From NCBI GenBank assembly GCA_036873755.1, contig JAVTVY010020426.1, positions 1 to 64,000 of the forward strand: a DNA stretch of 64,000 nucleotides. Reading direction: 5' to 3'. The stretch is from Hanleya hanleyi (taxonomy: Eukaryota > Mollusca > Polyplacophora > Lepidopleurida > Hanleyidae). The notes under the pieces were generated by a model. That model had not been told where the DNA came from, ran no database searches, and saw only the letters and a program-made list of their open reading frames with translations. Shown here one piece after another: positions 1-12,007 of the stretch. The position numbers were made by a program, and so were the translations under genes. How positions within the stretch are numbered: position 1 is the stretch's first letter; every line of letters starts with the position of its first letter.

Positions 1-2398
1 TTTTTCACCTCAATTCTAGATAAATTACATTAAAACAAGAAAATTTCAATAAATATTTCTTTGTTTGTTCCATTTTGTCAGATTTATCTTATTTTAAGAA
101 AAATTATCTCAAATATGATAATTGCATTTTACTAGATATATCTTGTTATAAGAAAAATTATCTTGACTAATATGTCTTTTTGTGATTTGTCTCCTTAAAA
201 TGATCGTGAATTGAGCGGAAACGGATCGCTACACTAATAGTATGAACCTGTGGTTTCCTGACAGAAATTAATCATAATCAATTTGTAAGAGTTACTGTTA
301 CAATTTGCCTAAGATGTGTATACTTGAAATTATATCTTCTACTTGAGTGAGGAACATATTTTTGTAATTTAGTAGTTTTATCTGCAAGTCCACCTCCATG
401 TGCGGTTATGGTTTTCATATGGGTTCAGGGATTTGATTCTGCCATTTTCAACTGAAAATTTCATGTTCTTGCACAGTTGGTATCCAGGTACTTTATTGAG
501 GAAACTCAACTGCATGCGCCTCTCATTGGATCATTCTACAGGTGGATGAGAGTAGTATGTTGTTCAATGTGTTCAATGAACTGAGCGAAAACGCAAAAAT
601 GAGATTTTCTTTCTTTGGGAGTGGATTTACAGATATACAACAACAACAACAACAACAAACTGGGAAACATAAACTAACTTCTGCTGGTGAAAGTGTGGAT
701 CTGCAGATCTGTTTCTTCATTTTTGTCTACCTGAACACAGTCAATTAGAAAGTAAGTTTAAGACTGTTACATTGATTTCGAAGCAAACGCAAAAAAATAT
801 ATGTATAAAAAGCAAAGATACAAACTCGACCTCCCATGTGCACAGCAAGTATTTTGGTGTTGAATATTCGTTATACTTGTCAGCTAGGCATGCAAACCAA
901 AGTGATTGCATCAAGCCAGTGACTGCAGTCTATTCAGGAAACATGTTTTTGAAATGTAAATTAGTGGCAGGTTGCCTCTGACAATCTTGACTGGCAGGAA
1001 CTTTTGAGACTTTGAGTATTCGCATAAAATTTGGGATCTGGATTCTACATGGTTTGCAGTGAATTGATTCCTTCATTCCCTAGTTCTTTGCTTCAGCTTT
1101 GGAAGAATATTTTTATATGAACTTGGTTGTATGCTTTAGCTTGCAAGACCTTGCAACCCTGTCTGTGACTAAACATTGGGACTTTCTCCACCATAAGCAT
1201 TTTCTAAATTTTGAGAATTATCCATCATATCTTTGGTGTTCGGCCGTTTTACATGGTTTCAATTATATCAGTCTCTTATCATATTATACAACTTCGACAT
1301 GGGTGAGAAATTTTATGCAAATATGTTCTAGTATTACTGCTATAAATGGAAAGAAATACTTGTCAAGGCGAGGTTTTAAGGATGCATGCCAGAACAAAGG
1401 CCTTAAAATATTTGAAATAAGTTTTTTATTTATCTGTTTTACATATATGACTTTTGCCCTTCAATTGCATGATGATGGGTTGAAAGTGACATTAAATTCT
1501 ATTCACTCAGTCACACTTCAATTGCATGACATTATTTTGATAATGTTTTTATATGCTAACTGTAACAAGCATATATTCATGTTCAGTTTTTGGCAGTAAT
1601 TTGATATAAAAAAAACATTAGTTAAAAACGTTAATTGATCATATTTTTGCTACAAAAGAAAGTATATGTAGAAAAGAGTATATACAAAGGTTTGGTACTT
1701 TTCAGGACATTGCATATAAGTGAAAAATCAACCCTACTAGCGCAACCCATACCAACTGCCTATGTAAACGCAACAACATGATCTTTGATTGTATATTTTT
1801 TAAATAAGATAATCGAATAACTGCAATGTTCTTGTGCAAGTTCTGTTTTCTTATTTTTTTATATTTTTTATTCTAGTTAATTTTATCTGATTATTTTACT
1901 TATGCAAGTTAATTTATCTAGGAGTTCTGTGTCGTTGTTTTTCTTATATAAGTTTACTTATCTATAGTGTAATTCTTAGCAAAGTAAATTTATCTGGATA
2001 AGTTTTCTTAAGTAAGTAAATTTATCTGGTTAACTTTTCTCAAGTAAGTAATTTATTCTTAGGCAAGACATCTTTTCTTACCACACTCTAAAAAAATCTT
2101 AATTAAGATTTTGTTAACAAGAAAAATTAACTTGCATAAGATTTTTTTTCTTGAACTAGATAAATTTTCTTGAACAAAATAAAAACAAATCATCAGAAGA
2201 ATTGTCTTAATTAAGATAATTGAACAAGATTTTTTATCTTGACTAAGATAAAAAACTTAGATTATTTTTCTTAGTTAAGAATTTACACCCAGATATTTTT
2301 TCTTACCACACTCCAAGATATTTTTTACTTATTTTAAGTAAATTTCTACTTAAAACAAGTTTTTTTTTCTTGTTTTAAGTACGCTATTTTTGGCAGTG
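1..2398. mobile_element. CACTA (EnSpm/CMC)-like non-autonomous element, right end; left end outside window
   Basis: The sequence ends at 2398 with CGCTATTTTTGGCAGTG, so the inward-reading terminus starts CACTGCCAAAAATAGCG, followed by AAAACAAG/TTAAGT-rich stretches. Blocks built of TATCTTA, TTTTAAG and AAGAAAAATTATCTT occur at 1-200 and again at 1800-2390. This texture and a CACTG end are typical of CMC/EnSpm elements known from fish and invertebrates. The middle (200-1800) shows no recognisable gene; a 166-codon open frame at 1099-1599 resembles nothing known. Because the left end lies before base 1, the true length and target duplication cannot be seen. It could also be two separate elements. 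Confidence 0.45.
638..659. repeat. (CAA)7 microsatellite
   Basis: About seven CAA units in a row. Simple repeat with no coding context. Confidence 0.9.
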
Positions 2399-2568
2399 AG
2401 GCCATGCCTAAACCATACTCACCGATGAGTCGGGTCTTGTAAGTTGGCTGACTGACTGCATGGCTTGCTGCGACGATTGGAGCTACGCCACCCCCCCAGT
2501 TGGAAAAGCTAGTGGACCACATGCTGGGCAGCCACCAGCGGCCCTAGCATCGTCACTCTATCTGACTA

Positions 2569-3104
2569 TACTTACATGACTCACAGATAGTAGTCGGTAA
2601 AAACCGAATTCGCACTCCAAGTACAGGATTGGACAATGTCATCCAAGGATAAGTTCTTCCAAAAAGGCCATGAAGTAGCGATGGCACGAATTCCATGAGA
2701 AGAAGCAGAGGCCAGAAGTGGGAGAGCGTCAAGGGCGCGCTGATATGTCCACTTAATGGTCTTCTTCAACCAAGAAACCACAGTATACTTGGAAAGCTGT
2801 CGAACGACACATCTGTCATTGTCTTCAGATATCACCATATTCACTGAACAGTATGTACATGTAGATTGATGTCACGAACTGCAGTTGGCTGAATAGACAG
2901 GAATAGACGAGATCCCCGGCCAGGGTCGGTACGAGAGGTAGTGACGCAGGCTCGTACAGGGCATAACAGGATGTCGTCATCAAGGCCACAAACAAAGTCT
3001 GTTAATGCAGGGATAGAGTACAAACGTTGATCGCAAGGGCCTTGGCGCACATCCTCATTCTTGGCGATGAACTCAGGACGGGACGAAAAGAAATGCGAGA
3101 CCAA
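2569..3104 (-). pseudogene. DIRS tyrosine recombinase C-terminal half, broken
   Basis: Two minus-strand frames carry recombinase hallmarks: LLCPVRACV (3104-2841 frame) and, in the next frame, SSHGIRAIATSWPFW followed by the nucleophile region TDYYL (2844-2569). The H-x-x-R box (H-G-I-R) and the tyrosine are still readable. A TGA follows TDYYL where family members usually continue with Arg-Asp, and the two parts are in different frames. In DIRS elements this enzyme integrates a circular DNA intermediate without target duplication. This copy cannot make an active protein. Confidence 0.65.
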
Positions 3105-3774
3105 TCTGCCATCCAGGTCAACGACTTCCTCTCCAGGGCGTGAAGCTCAGAAACTCTAGACGCCAAAGCGAAGGCCGCCAAGAAAGCAGTCTTGTAGGAG
3201 ACAGCTTAATAGAGGCTGACTGTATAGGTTCGAAAGGCGGACGAAGAAAAAGGCACTAAGAACCACACCAATATCCCACTTCAGAAACAATTTTCGAGTA
3301 CGGCGAGACTGTAATGCGAAGGCACGTAGGAGAGCAGAGATATAGTCATTCAGACTAATGTCGATGCCAGTCATAAGACATAAAACCCTACCAACAGAGC
3401 AGACCGGTACCCCTCAATGGTGCTGATTTGAAACTTCTTATCTCGATGTAGGTGAAGAAGGAAGTCAGCTACTAAGGAAAAGAGAGGCAGAGATGGGATC
3501 GGAGTCACGTTCTCGGCACCAGGAGACGAAATAAATCCATTTCGATTGAGCTGCGATGGAAGATCGATGGATTGAAACCATCATCTGTGCAACTTCTGCT
3601 GAAAATCCTTAGACTATAAGTGCACACAGGATAGTCTGCAGACGTGTAAAATGAGCCGTAGCGGGATGAGATGGATTATCCGGCGCAGTTGACGCAACAG
3701 GCTGGGCCAAACTGGAATGCGACATGGTGGAGCGGTGAGAAACGGAACCAAGCTAGAAACCACATACGAGGCCA

Positions 3775-4146
3775 CTACAAAACTACGAGCAGGATGACGC
3801 AGTCGTGCTGAGCAATCTTTGATGCATAGTTCCTAGACGCAAACAGGTCGATCAAGGGAGTCTCCCAGATGCTGCTGATCTGAAAGAAGACCACCGGATG
3901 AAGCTGCCATTCGGTCTGAAGCACGGTGACGGGACGAGAAAGGCGATCCGCTAATACAATGAGCCGACACGGAACATGGCGAGCAATGAGAAGGCAGTGA
4001 TGTATGCGAGTCCAGTCGAAAAGAACCCACACCAGACGAAACGTAGAAAAAGATCGGTTGGTACCCATCCTGTTGATGTGAGCAATGACAGTAGAGTTGT
4101 CCATTGCGATGAGAAAGGACGAATTCACAAGACGACAAACTCCCAT
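3775..4146 (-). pseudogene. DIRS RNase H / connection region remnant
   Basis: The 123-residue frame contains DNSTVIAHINRMG, then IARHVPCRLIVLADRLSR, TEWQLHPVVF and PLIDLFASR. These blocks match, block for block, the region after the RT in the 33.5-39.5 kb element (RHIPGILNLLADSLSR, TEWQLHPAIL, PHIDLFATR). In DIRS elements it is the end of RNase H and the link to the recombinase. The frame is open here but isolated by frameshifts on both sides. Confidence 0.65.
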
Positions 4147-4439
4147 GCTGAACTGCTAGGATGACCGCCTTCATCCCCAGAAAAGTTTATATGAAGCCTG
4201 GCATCCAACAACGACCAACTGCCGGACACCTCCAGTCCATCCAGATGGGCTCCCAACCGGTCTCAGAAGCATGGGTGTGGAGATGATGAACCGGAGATGG
4301 AAAACAGCACTTTACTCCCCGCATGACGTCATGGCGGAACAGCCACCAAATCAGAAGTGGATGTAGAGACGTCAATACCGGCCCTAATGGATTGGGGGAG
4401 GACGTCTGAAGATAAGAAGGACGTCTGAAGGTACTGCAG

Positions 4440-4944
4440 TGGCCGAACTAGGAGATGTCCGTAATGAGTAAGGTCCTGCGTAGAAGTGAATAGCCCTATG
4501 AGTTGATGAAGAAAAACTTTAATACCAACGTCTAAATTCTGGTCCAATGGTCTACCGGGGGACGAAGCACTTGATGGAGAGTGTCGAAAAAACTGCCCCA
4601 AAGTAACGACGAACCTAAGTAAACCTCGATGCGAAAGCCCCGTAGATGGAGAAAAAACGCAAAGACTGGAGAAGTGATACAAGGGGCGATGTTGACTCCG
4701 AATGGGAGGACTTGCCACTCAAACCGACGACCGTCATAGGAAACGCCGAAGACGAGGATGAATGGGTATAAGAAGATATGCGTCTCGCAAAATGATGGAG
4801 GTCAACCATACGATAAAGAAGACGCATCAACCGACTTGTCAGAAGGTAAAGAATACAGACTAAAAGACGAAAAACACCAAACACCAAAGACGAGAGACGA
4901 GAGACGTGCAGGCGAACAAAAGTCGGAGCCTCGTTGACGATCAA
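4440..4944 (-). pseudogene. DIRS reverse transcriptase remnant, catalytic motif lost
   Basis: In one minus-strand frame near 4780-4600 the fragment RRFEWQVLPFGVNIAP can be read. This is the RT LPFG block. It is followed by LRGFRIEVYLGSSLLW, where a YxDD motif is expected: YLGSS shows the two catalytic aspartates replaced. Neighbouring frames carry the rest of the domain in pieces. The copy is therefore dead at the DNA level and at the active site. Confidence 0.6.
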
Positions 4945-4984
4945 GAGAAAGATCTAGAAATGGATACCGGGAATGTTGAACTTG

Positions 4985-5345
4985 ACAACCCTGATAAGGA
5001 GGTATAAAAGAACGACGTGGTGAACAGCGTTATGGTGTACGGGAACGTCGAACAGATGTACGAGAACGATGAAACGGCGTTGAGGTGTACGAGAAACGAC
5101 GAACAGACATAATGACCGACGTGCTAACGTACAGGAACGATGTTGAGGCGTACATGAATGACGAACAGGCGAACAAGAACGACGTACAGGTATATGAGAA
5201 ACGACGGGACGCCGAATTGGAACGTCGTTGAGGTGTAACAGAACGACGCAATGCGAACGAGAATGGCGTTGCAGAGAATGAGAACAGCGTTGTGAAGTAC
5301 GAGAAACGTCGTTTAGGTGAACAGGAACGACGTTATGGCATACAA
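4985..5345. repeat. Degenerate minisatellite of GAACGACG/ACGTCG-type units inside DIRS copy 1
   Basis: Roughly 25-30-bp units recur, each with a GTACGAGAA, AACGACG or ACGTCG core (for example gtacgagaacgatg, gtacgagaaacgacg, gtacaggaacgatg). On the minus strand this makes a low-complexity frame rich in VPVHLNDV and RRSC patterns. It sits between the gag and RT relics, so it is either a decayed linker or a later expansion. Confidence 0.6.
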
Positions 5346-5504
5346 GAATGACGTAGAAGGAAAACAACTGAAGTTGAATCCGAAAAACTGTAAAACCGAA
5401 ACTCGAAAAGTCACAGTGGAGTCCGAACGAACAGCCGTAGTTCGCGAAACTGTTATGTGATTTAAAATGCAGAGTAGATGATGTACACATTGAAAAACGT
5501 TAAT

Positions 5505-5660
5505 CCTGGCGTAACTCCGCCCGGTAGCATCATCCCCGACGTCAACACAAAGATACTTCCAAAACGTAAACTAGGAAGATCTCCATTAAATTTAAAATTC
5601 CCCGATGAGAGCAATTACATTTAGAGGTCTCTCGCCGGCAGATAAACTACGGCCATTAAA
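5505..5660. repeat. Internal duplication within DIRS copy 1 (partner 7060-7210)
   Basis: The stretch aggaagatctccattaaatt ... gagagcaattacattt at 5575-5625 and the block ccgcccggtagcatcatccc near 5520 are also present, diverged, at 7067-7115 and 7190-7212 (ccgccaggcggtatcatccc). The order of the two blocks differs between the copies, so part of the gag 5' region was duplicated and rearranged. Confidence 0.55.
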
Positions 5661-6344
5661 TTTCACAATTTGAATTGACCAATCAAAAGCTTCTAAAGAA
5701 GACAACCGGTGATTTCCAATAAAAGCCCATGAAAAGAACAATGTTCAATCTTGACTCACCCTCCAATTTGAGGTCTAAACTTCACACAAGTCCTCAAATG
5801 AAATAGATGAAATTATCATACAGAATAAAAATTAAGATCAAACAAATGCTGTAGTCCAAAAGATGTTTTGGACGAAGCAGCCGTAGAAGCAGAACGGCAA
5901 AGCACGTTGCTTAGGAGCTGTTTTTCATTCCTCTTACTAGGCTGTAACCGGTAATCGTTCTCGGACGAAAGTATCTTACGAAGTAGAAGTAGACCGCCCG
6001 CTGGAGACAGTCTTATGTTGTCCCAAGCAGATGATTGAGTAACTCCAGGCTTGATCTTTGACCGGTCATCAGACCAGGGAAAGATCAATAAACACCCTAC
6101 ATGTTGTCGAACGAGAAACATTTCTAATGTCTTCCCGGAGAAATAAAACTCACACTCAAGCTAATAATAATTTCTCAGTAAGAGGAAATAAAATTAAAGC
6201 TCAATTTGAATTGTAAGTCTAATTCAGTATTCCGACAGGAAAATTTTGGTTGTGAAAAATAAATATTACAACTATTTAACAATGCAATATTTAGTAGCAG
6301 AAAAAGTGTACCAAAGTATAGCACAATTTCTTAATAAACAATCT

Positions 6345-6608
6345 CGTGATCTCTTTTCTTGATCAAAACATATCACGAATAAAGTGATAACCCTTGATTA
6401 CACAAAGAGAGTAATTTGGTAGGCACATTAAAATGTAACAAAGACGTAGTGTATAGCTTTGACTTGTGGCGACGAAGACAAACACACCAACAACAACATA
6501 AGTAAATGGCAGAGAAAAACCTCTGCAAGTTCTCTCTCTTGATTACACGATATCAAATAAACAGATAACACTTGATTTAACAAGAGATTAAATTTTGGTA
6601 GGCATAAT
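6345..6608. repeat. Two-copy tandem duplication (about 180-bp spacing)
   Basis: Segments at about 6345-6427 and 6528-6608 share TCTCTTT/TCTCTCT, TTGATTACAC, ATAAACAGATAACACTTGAT-like sequence and the end TTTGGTAGGCA. They form a diverged duplication inside the DIRS copy 1 interior. Confidence 0.5.
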
Positions 6609-6702
6609 GAACTGTATGCATAGATGTAAACTACCAAAAACTGAAAAGGTCCCGAAACACAACAACAATAACAACAACGAAAATGAAAGGATATGTTATC
6701 AT

Positions 6703-7377
6703 TTAAAAATCGGCAAGAATACTTCCCTGCAGAAGACTTGTAATCCTGCGAAGACGTAATACGTAGAAGCATTTCTTTTCCCAAAGATCTGGACTGCAGG
6801 CCGACCTGTGGAGCTGAAAACTTTTGTTCGCCGAAACAAAAGAGCGGTCGAGAAGGCCCGGCTTGGGGGCAGAATCCTTTGTTGTCTCAAACAAAGAAAC
6901 GGGTTTGTGCACAGACACACCAGACAAGACTTTACCAACAGGAACTAAACTGTCTGGAATTTTATCCCTTTCTTCTCGTACAACAATCCCACTGGGAGGG
7001 ATTCTAATAGACGACGATATTGACATGGCAGGACTAAGTCTATGCAATAAATCCAAACGAGAACCAGAAAGATCTTCGTTAAATTTGAAATCTCCGACAA
7101 GAGCAATTTCATTTCGGCGTCTTTCGTCCGCAGATAAAGCAGGGTCTTCCGTAGCCCGTAGTAAATATGCTCATCTAGCCTGGGCATAATTCCGCCAGGC
7201 GGTATCATCCCAACTTAGACACTCCATACACGTGGACTGACGGTAACAAAGGTGACCTTTGCATGAGAAACAGACAGTGTGAGCATCCAAAATAGACCAA
7301 AACTGCCGACACGAACGGCAAGAATTAGAATTTACAGGGACAGATATCTCAGACATAATGTCTAAGTAATACAGCAA
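6703..7377 (-). pseudogene. DIRS gag-like remnant with Cys-rich N-terminus
   Basis: The 68-residue frame at 7377-7171 starts MLYYLDIMSEISVPVN and has the spacing CRSC ... CFSCKGHLC ... CMEC. The same layout (CMSC ... CPQCRQGRVC ... CEEC) opens the gag-like ORF of the 33.5-39.5 kb element. The continuation (7056-6703, another frame) has a proline/serine-rich gag-like composition. The Cys clusters suggest a zinc-binding nucleic-acid domain, by analogy only. Confidence 0.5.
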
Positions 7378-7565
7378 GAAATACTAGCTTAGAAAAATAC
7401 AACCGTAGGTCAAACCAAACTAGCACACTATAGGAACTCCTTGATACAACCACTCGCAAGTAGATGCAATTGAGAAAGAGGGAGTATCAGGAGAGAGCAG
7501 GGGCTTAAGTAACCTAGCTGAGCTCCCTAAGGGGAAACAACTTTCGTTTTAATTATTTTGCAAAG

Positions 7566-8590
7566 GATACTCCAATAGGATAAGGCCATAGCAGGTGAAG
7601 ATTTGAGCAATAAATCAGTGATTTGCATCTCAGGAAGGAAAAATCCTTCGTCAACGGGAATTTGCATCTCGGGAAGGAAAAATCCTCCGTCAACGGGAAT
7701 AGCACTTGCGCATCTCCAGACTGTGCCAATAATATCCACCAAGTATTATGTGCTAATGTGAGAACGCTGTTTCAATCTTTATGGGAAGCTGTGGATAATA
7801 ATCCCCAAGGTGTATTCCATGCCATGAAGATCTCTCACTGACACATATTCTGATCGACTGTATAGATTTTAAGATTGTAAGAGATTCTTTTTATCAAGCA
7901 GCTACTTTAAGATCTTTTTAATCAAGTAAAAGAAGACTGTATGTTAGGTTACTTGAAAGAAATCGGTTTGTTGTATATTTGTATATACTGTATGTGCATG
8001 TTTTTTGGTGAGTTGATTACATTTACTTCTGGATTGCTGGGTTCTTGTTTTTGTTAGAATACTTACAATTTTGTTTGATTATTGCAAATATTGCTGAACA
8101 CGACTTTAAACTTCAAAATTCTCTCTCTCCAAGGTGAAAGGTATCAAAAATGTAGGAGAAGTTGTGTTGACCAGATATCATTTAATCTACTTTATTAACT
8201 GCGAAGGGCAGTAAACTCAGTATGGAAAAATCCTCCGTCAACGGGAAGAGCACATAGACCTCTTCAGGCTGTGCTGATAATATCCACGAAGTATTATGTG
8301 AACTGTATTAAAAATGTAGTAGGAGTTGCATTGACAACATGATATAATTTAATCGACAGTATTTTGAACTGTAAAGGGCAATAACTCATTGAGGAAATAT
8401 CTTCCATCAACGGAAGAGCACATGTATGCACATCCTCAGACTGTGACAATAATATCCACCAAGTGCACAAGCATGACAAGAGGAGTTGCATTGACAACAA
8501 ATATGGACGGACAGACAGACTTCTGTGGCTATGGCTTTATCCCCGTGCATATATGCCAGGGGCATAAAAATGCCTCCATCACTTTTTTCT
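7566..8590 (+). mobile_element. Helentron-like (pearl-type) repeat F, 5' end unclear
   Basis: Diverged units share GGAAAAATCCTCCGTCAACGG, CAGACTGTGCCAATAATATC and CACCAAGTATTATGTG at 7620-7750, 8223-8300 and 8390-8470. The last two are about 170 bp apart. The 3' end is GGACGGACAGACAGAC, then the hairpin CCCCGTGCATATATGCCAGGGG, then CATAAAAA, which is the same order as in elements A and C-E. No matching 5' arm was found, so the left border is a guess. Confidence 0.5.
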
Positions 8591-9081
8591 AAGCCTTTTT
8601 TTCAAAATGCTGCCTAGTCTCAAAGTTATACCTGTACGGTCTCCTCCTTAGCTAAACATTCCTGTTCTTTCTCCTCATAGGCAACTCTGGGTACAAAGTC
8701 GGACTGTCCCACTGTAACAGTTGTTTGTCCTTTTCCTGGATGTCCACTGAAATAAAGAAATACCACGACTATTTAGACAACAAAAATCATGACAATTAAG
8801 GTGGCTCCCTGGTTTCGGTGCAAAATCATGTCATTTTTTCCATATTATTGGTACAGCGCAGAAAGTTCATCCTATCTCAGAAAATGATATAAAAACTAGG
8901 GCATAGCATATTACTTTTTTCCTGTGGCAAATTGGTACAATGTGAATACTATGTCAAACATCCAATGTTTGTTTGTTTTCAGAATGTTCAAAAGTCATGT
9001 CAATTTTCTCATTTTTTTAATATGTATTCCTTGGAGCATGTAGTTTTTGAATAACTCAATTTTAATGTAGGTCGCCATCCA
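8591..9081. other. No gene or clear repeat seen
   Basis: AT-rich DNA between two Helentron-like repeats. No convincing exon, promoter or repeat was recognised. Confidence 0.5.
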
Positions 9082-11343
9082 AAACAAGAGCCCAAGGGCT
9101 TCAATATACGCCCGTTTATCTGGAATTACATTGGTCCAAATTTCAAGGTTTTAATAGCCTTGTTTTAATAGCCTTGATAGCCTTGTGCGTCTGAGAATGT
9201 AACATATATCACATCTTATAGTGAATGATAAACTAACATAAGTTCAACTCTTGGTAACTAGTTAACCTTGAAGCAAGAGCTGAGAGCTCACATATCCCAC
9301 ATTGAAATCGACAATAGTCAAACACATGAAAATAGTACTTTTCCTGCAAATGTTTCTCATGAAGGAAAAAGTGATGAAGTAAACCTTTGTTCTTGAGTTT
9401 ATAAACAGGTATGAAGTTCATAAAGGACCCCCTCCCTGTTAAATTAGTAAATGTATGGTTTTTATTTCACAACTGAATGTAGCTGTTTCAAACATGGGAG
9501 ACAACTCCACAGGACAATACCATATACATGTACATGTAGGGGAGAGAATATTCCAACCTAACACATAGAGTCAGATAAACTTGATTCAGTTTTGGGAGAC
9601 TGTGACCTTGACCTGTGACAAATTGATCTAAAAATTTATGGTTCCCCTTTGCCATGTGAGTAAGACATACCGGTACTCAAAGTTTGGTAGCAATCCATAC
9701 CTTGAAACTGGAGATATCGCATGGACAACAAATGTTAATGGATGAATGGACAGAAGGCAACATCGCATTACATGACCTCGTCTTCAACAGGCATACGAAA
9801 ATGTGACTTTTAATGATTTGTTGATTTTGGGGTCACCATGACCTTGACCATTGACCCACATTTTGGTATGTAACACATGTCCCTCTAATGTATCTACTGG
9901 CAAAAAAAAGTTATTTTTAATGATTTCCTGATGTTGGGGTCACAGTGATCTTCACCTTTGACCTTGACCTAACTTCTGGTACAAGACACATCGTCTTCCC
10001 TCAATGTATCAATGGACACCAAAAAAAATCATGATTTTTATGAATTTCATGATTTTCGGGCTCTCAGTGACCTTGACATTCAGCCTTGACCTACATTTTG
10101 GTACGTGACACAACATGTTCCCTTAATGTATCTACTGACACAAAAAAAGTAATTTTCAATGATTTTTTTTATTATGGAGTCACAGTGACCTTGACTATTG
10201 ACCTTGACCTAAATTTTGATACATGACAGAGTCTCCACCAAAAATCATGATTTTTAACAATTTCATGATTTTGGTGTCACAGTGACCTTGACCTACATTT
10301 GGTATGTGACACATCGTGTCCCCCTAATTTATCTACTGACACAAAAAGATGTCATTTTTAATAATTTCCTGATTTTGGGGTCACTGACCTTTGACCTTAA
10401 CCTAATTTTTGGTATGCGACACTTCATTTCCGCCTATTGAATCCAATCACAAAAAATTTGTAATTTTTAATGATTTGCTGTTTTTTAGGTGACACTGACC
10501 TTTGACCTTGATTCTGGGGTCACAGTGACCTTGACCATTGGCCTGGATCTAAATTTTGGTATATGACAAAACCACTGCCCGTAATTTCCCAATGGACTCA
10601 AAAAATCATGATTTTTAACAATTTTTACAATTTCGGGGTCAAAGTGACCTTGACCTTTGACCTTGACCTACATTTTGATATGTGACACATCGTGTCCCCC
10701 TAATGTATCTACTAACACAAAAAAAAATTATTTTTAATAATTTCCTGACCTTGACCTTGTGATCTTTCAGTGACCTTTGACCTTGACCTATTTTTTGGTA
10801 TGCGACACTTCATTTCCCCCTATTGAATCCACTCACAAAAAAATTAGAAATTTTTGATGATTTCCTGATTTTTCGGTCACACTGACCTTTGACCTCCGAC
10901 CTCGACCTACATTTGGTATGTAACGCATCGCTCCCCGCAAGGGCATCCACTCACCAAAAATTAGAACTGTAGGAAGAAAACTGTCAACGATCAATGATTT
11001 CTTGATTTTAGGCAAGTGACCTTTGACCTCTGACCTCGACCTTAATTTTGGTACGCGACACATCGTCTCCACCTAGCGCATGCACTTTGGATAGAAAACG
11101 TTCACAGATATAGACCGGACACAAACACTTCAGTGATTTCCTGTTCTTTAGGCCAGTGACCTTTGACCTCTGACCTCGACCTTGAGTTTGGTACGCGACA
11201 CATCGTCTTCCCGTAGGGTATCCACTCACCAAAAATTAGAACTGTAGACAGAAAACTGTCCCAGATATAGACCGGACATGGCGGACGGACAGACGGAAAC
11301 CGCCATCACATAATACGTCCGCCTTTTGGCGGGCGTATAAAAA
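9082..11343 (+). mobile_element. Pearl-type Helentron-like element A1
   Basis: The 5' end near 9082 has AACAAGAGCCCAAGGGCTTC, a small hairpin (AGCCC/GGGCT), followed by TATACGCCCG. The core (about 9800-11240) is roughly twelve 115-125-bp units. Each contains GGGGTCACAGTGACCTTGACC, TTTGGTATGTGACACATCGT and TATCTACTGACACAAAAA. The 3' end is GGACGGACAGACGG, the hairpin GTCCGCCTTTTGGCGGGC, then GTATAAAAA. CGGGCGTATA at the 3' end is the complement of the 5' TATACGCCCG arm. This matches non-autonomous Helentron ('pearl') elements of bivalves. There is no coding capacity. A second copy of equal length lies at 15678-17921. Confidence 0.75.
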
Positions 11344-11401
11344 GGCATGAATGAGGCTCTTATTAAGCCACCTACTCCCACACCTTTTCCCGCCATTTAT
11401 A

Positions 11402-11983
11402 ATGAAGGCCAAACAATGCAACGTCATGACGTCGACAATGTCGTCACAAGGGAAAATGTATCAATTGCTTACAAAAGGAGTTGAAATGAAAATGTTGCCT
11501 GTCAAAGTATCTCATTTGCTCACAGAGTATGATTACAAAGCAGGTAATTGATATGCACAAAAAGCTGCGCAAAACTGTCATTCTTGTAACCAGTGAGCCA
11601 CCTTCAAACATACGGTAATGACAAAACAAAAACATGGCGCTATTTTGTGAAATCTTGATCCAGGATATTGTAAAAATTCATTAAGCAATGGTGGAGAAAT
11701 CCAACTGGCCATGCAAGGTAAGCTAAGTTTGATTACCTTCCAAGAGTGATCTCCCTTTACGTACAATTAACTCCAAACCAGGTGAGGATCAAACTGACTG
11801 GAAACAAGCTTTGTTCGATCCTCATCCAAAATACAGGGACTTATGCCAGGATTTTTCAGTTCAAAGTTTACAGTATCCAAGAGGTAAGTTTATAAAATAT
11901 TTCCCTCAAGATCAATGAAATTGTCTCCCTTTACTGCAGATAATAATAAATGGGGTTTGAGAATGTTACACAAAAAAAGATAA
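11402..11983 (+). CDS. Unrecognised compact four-exon gene, about 113 residues
   Basis: Exons 11402-11543, 11664-11717, 11782-11883 and 11940-11983 join into one open frame ending in TAA. Every junction is canonical: GCAG/gtaatt, ccag/GATATT, CAAG/gtaagc, ccag/GTGAGG, AGAG/gtaagt, tgcag/ATAATA. Every exon leaves one base and the next supplies two, so the phases match throughout. Introns are only 120, 64 and 56 nt. Peptide landmarks are MYQLLTKGVEMKMLPVKV, LLTEYDYKAGYCKNSL, DWKQALFDPHPKYRDLCQ and a basic C-terminus WGLRMLHKKR. The start is uncertain: ATGs at 11402 and 11438 (acaATGt) are in frame, with another at 11351. The gene lies in a 660-bp island between elements A1 and C. No signal peptide, membrane segment or known domain was recognised, and function is unknown. 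Confidence 0.5.
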
Positions 11984-12007
11984 AGATACAAAGTTAATAA
12001 TTAACTA

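Larger units (their letters stand above)
2480..7520 (-). mobile_element. Degenerate DIRS-type tyrosine-recombinase retrotransposon (copy 1)
   Basis: Read on the minus strand, the parts fall in DIRS order: gag-like with a Cys-rich domain (7377-6700), reverse transcriptase (about 4800-4440), RNase H/connection (4146-3775) and tyrosine recombinase (3104-2569). Frames are broken throughout and the RT catalytic motif is lost, so this is a relic. The 3' part abuts the CACTA-like end at 2398. The borders are approximate because no convincing inverted termini were seen. The 33.5-39.5 kb copy is a relative, sharing the gag CxxC layout and the recombinase C-terminus. Confidence 0.7.

Noticed and set aside
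1099..1599. 166-codon plus-strand open frame
   Set aside because: AT-rich, no domain, odd composition (Phe/Leu/Ile/Tyr-rich), inside the CACTA-like region. A chance frame is likely.
2418..2445. CCGATGAGTC resembling a hammerhead ribozyme core
   Set aside because: The core needs CUGANGA; here the U is C, and no matching GAAA arm and cleavage triplet were found nearby.
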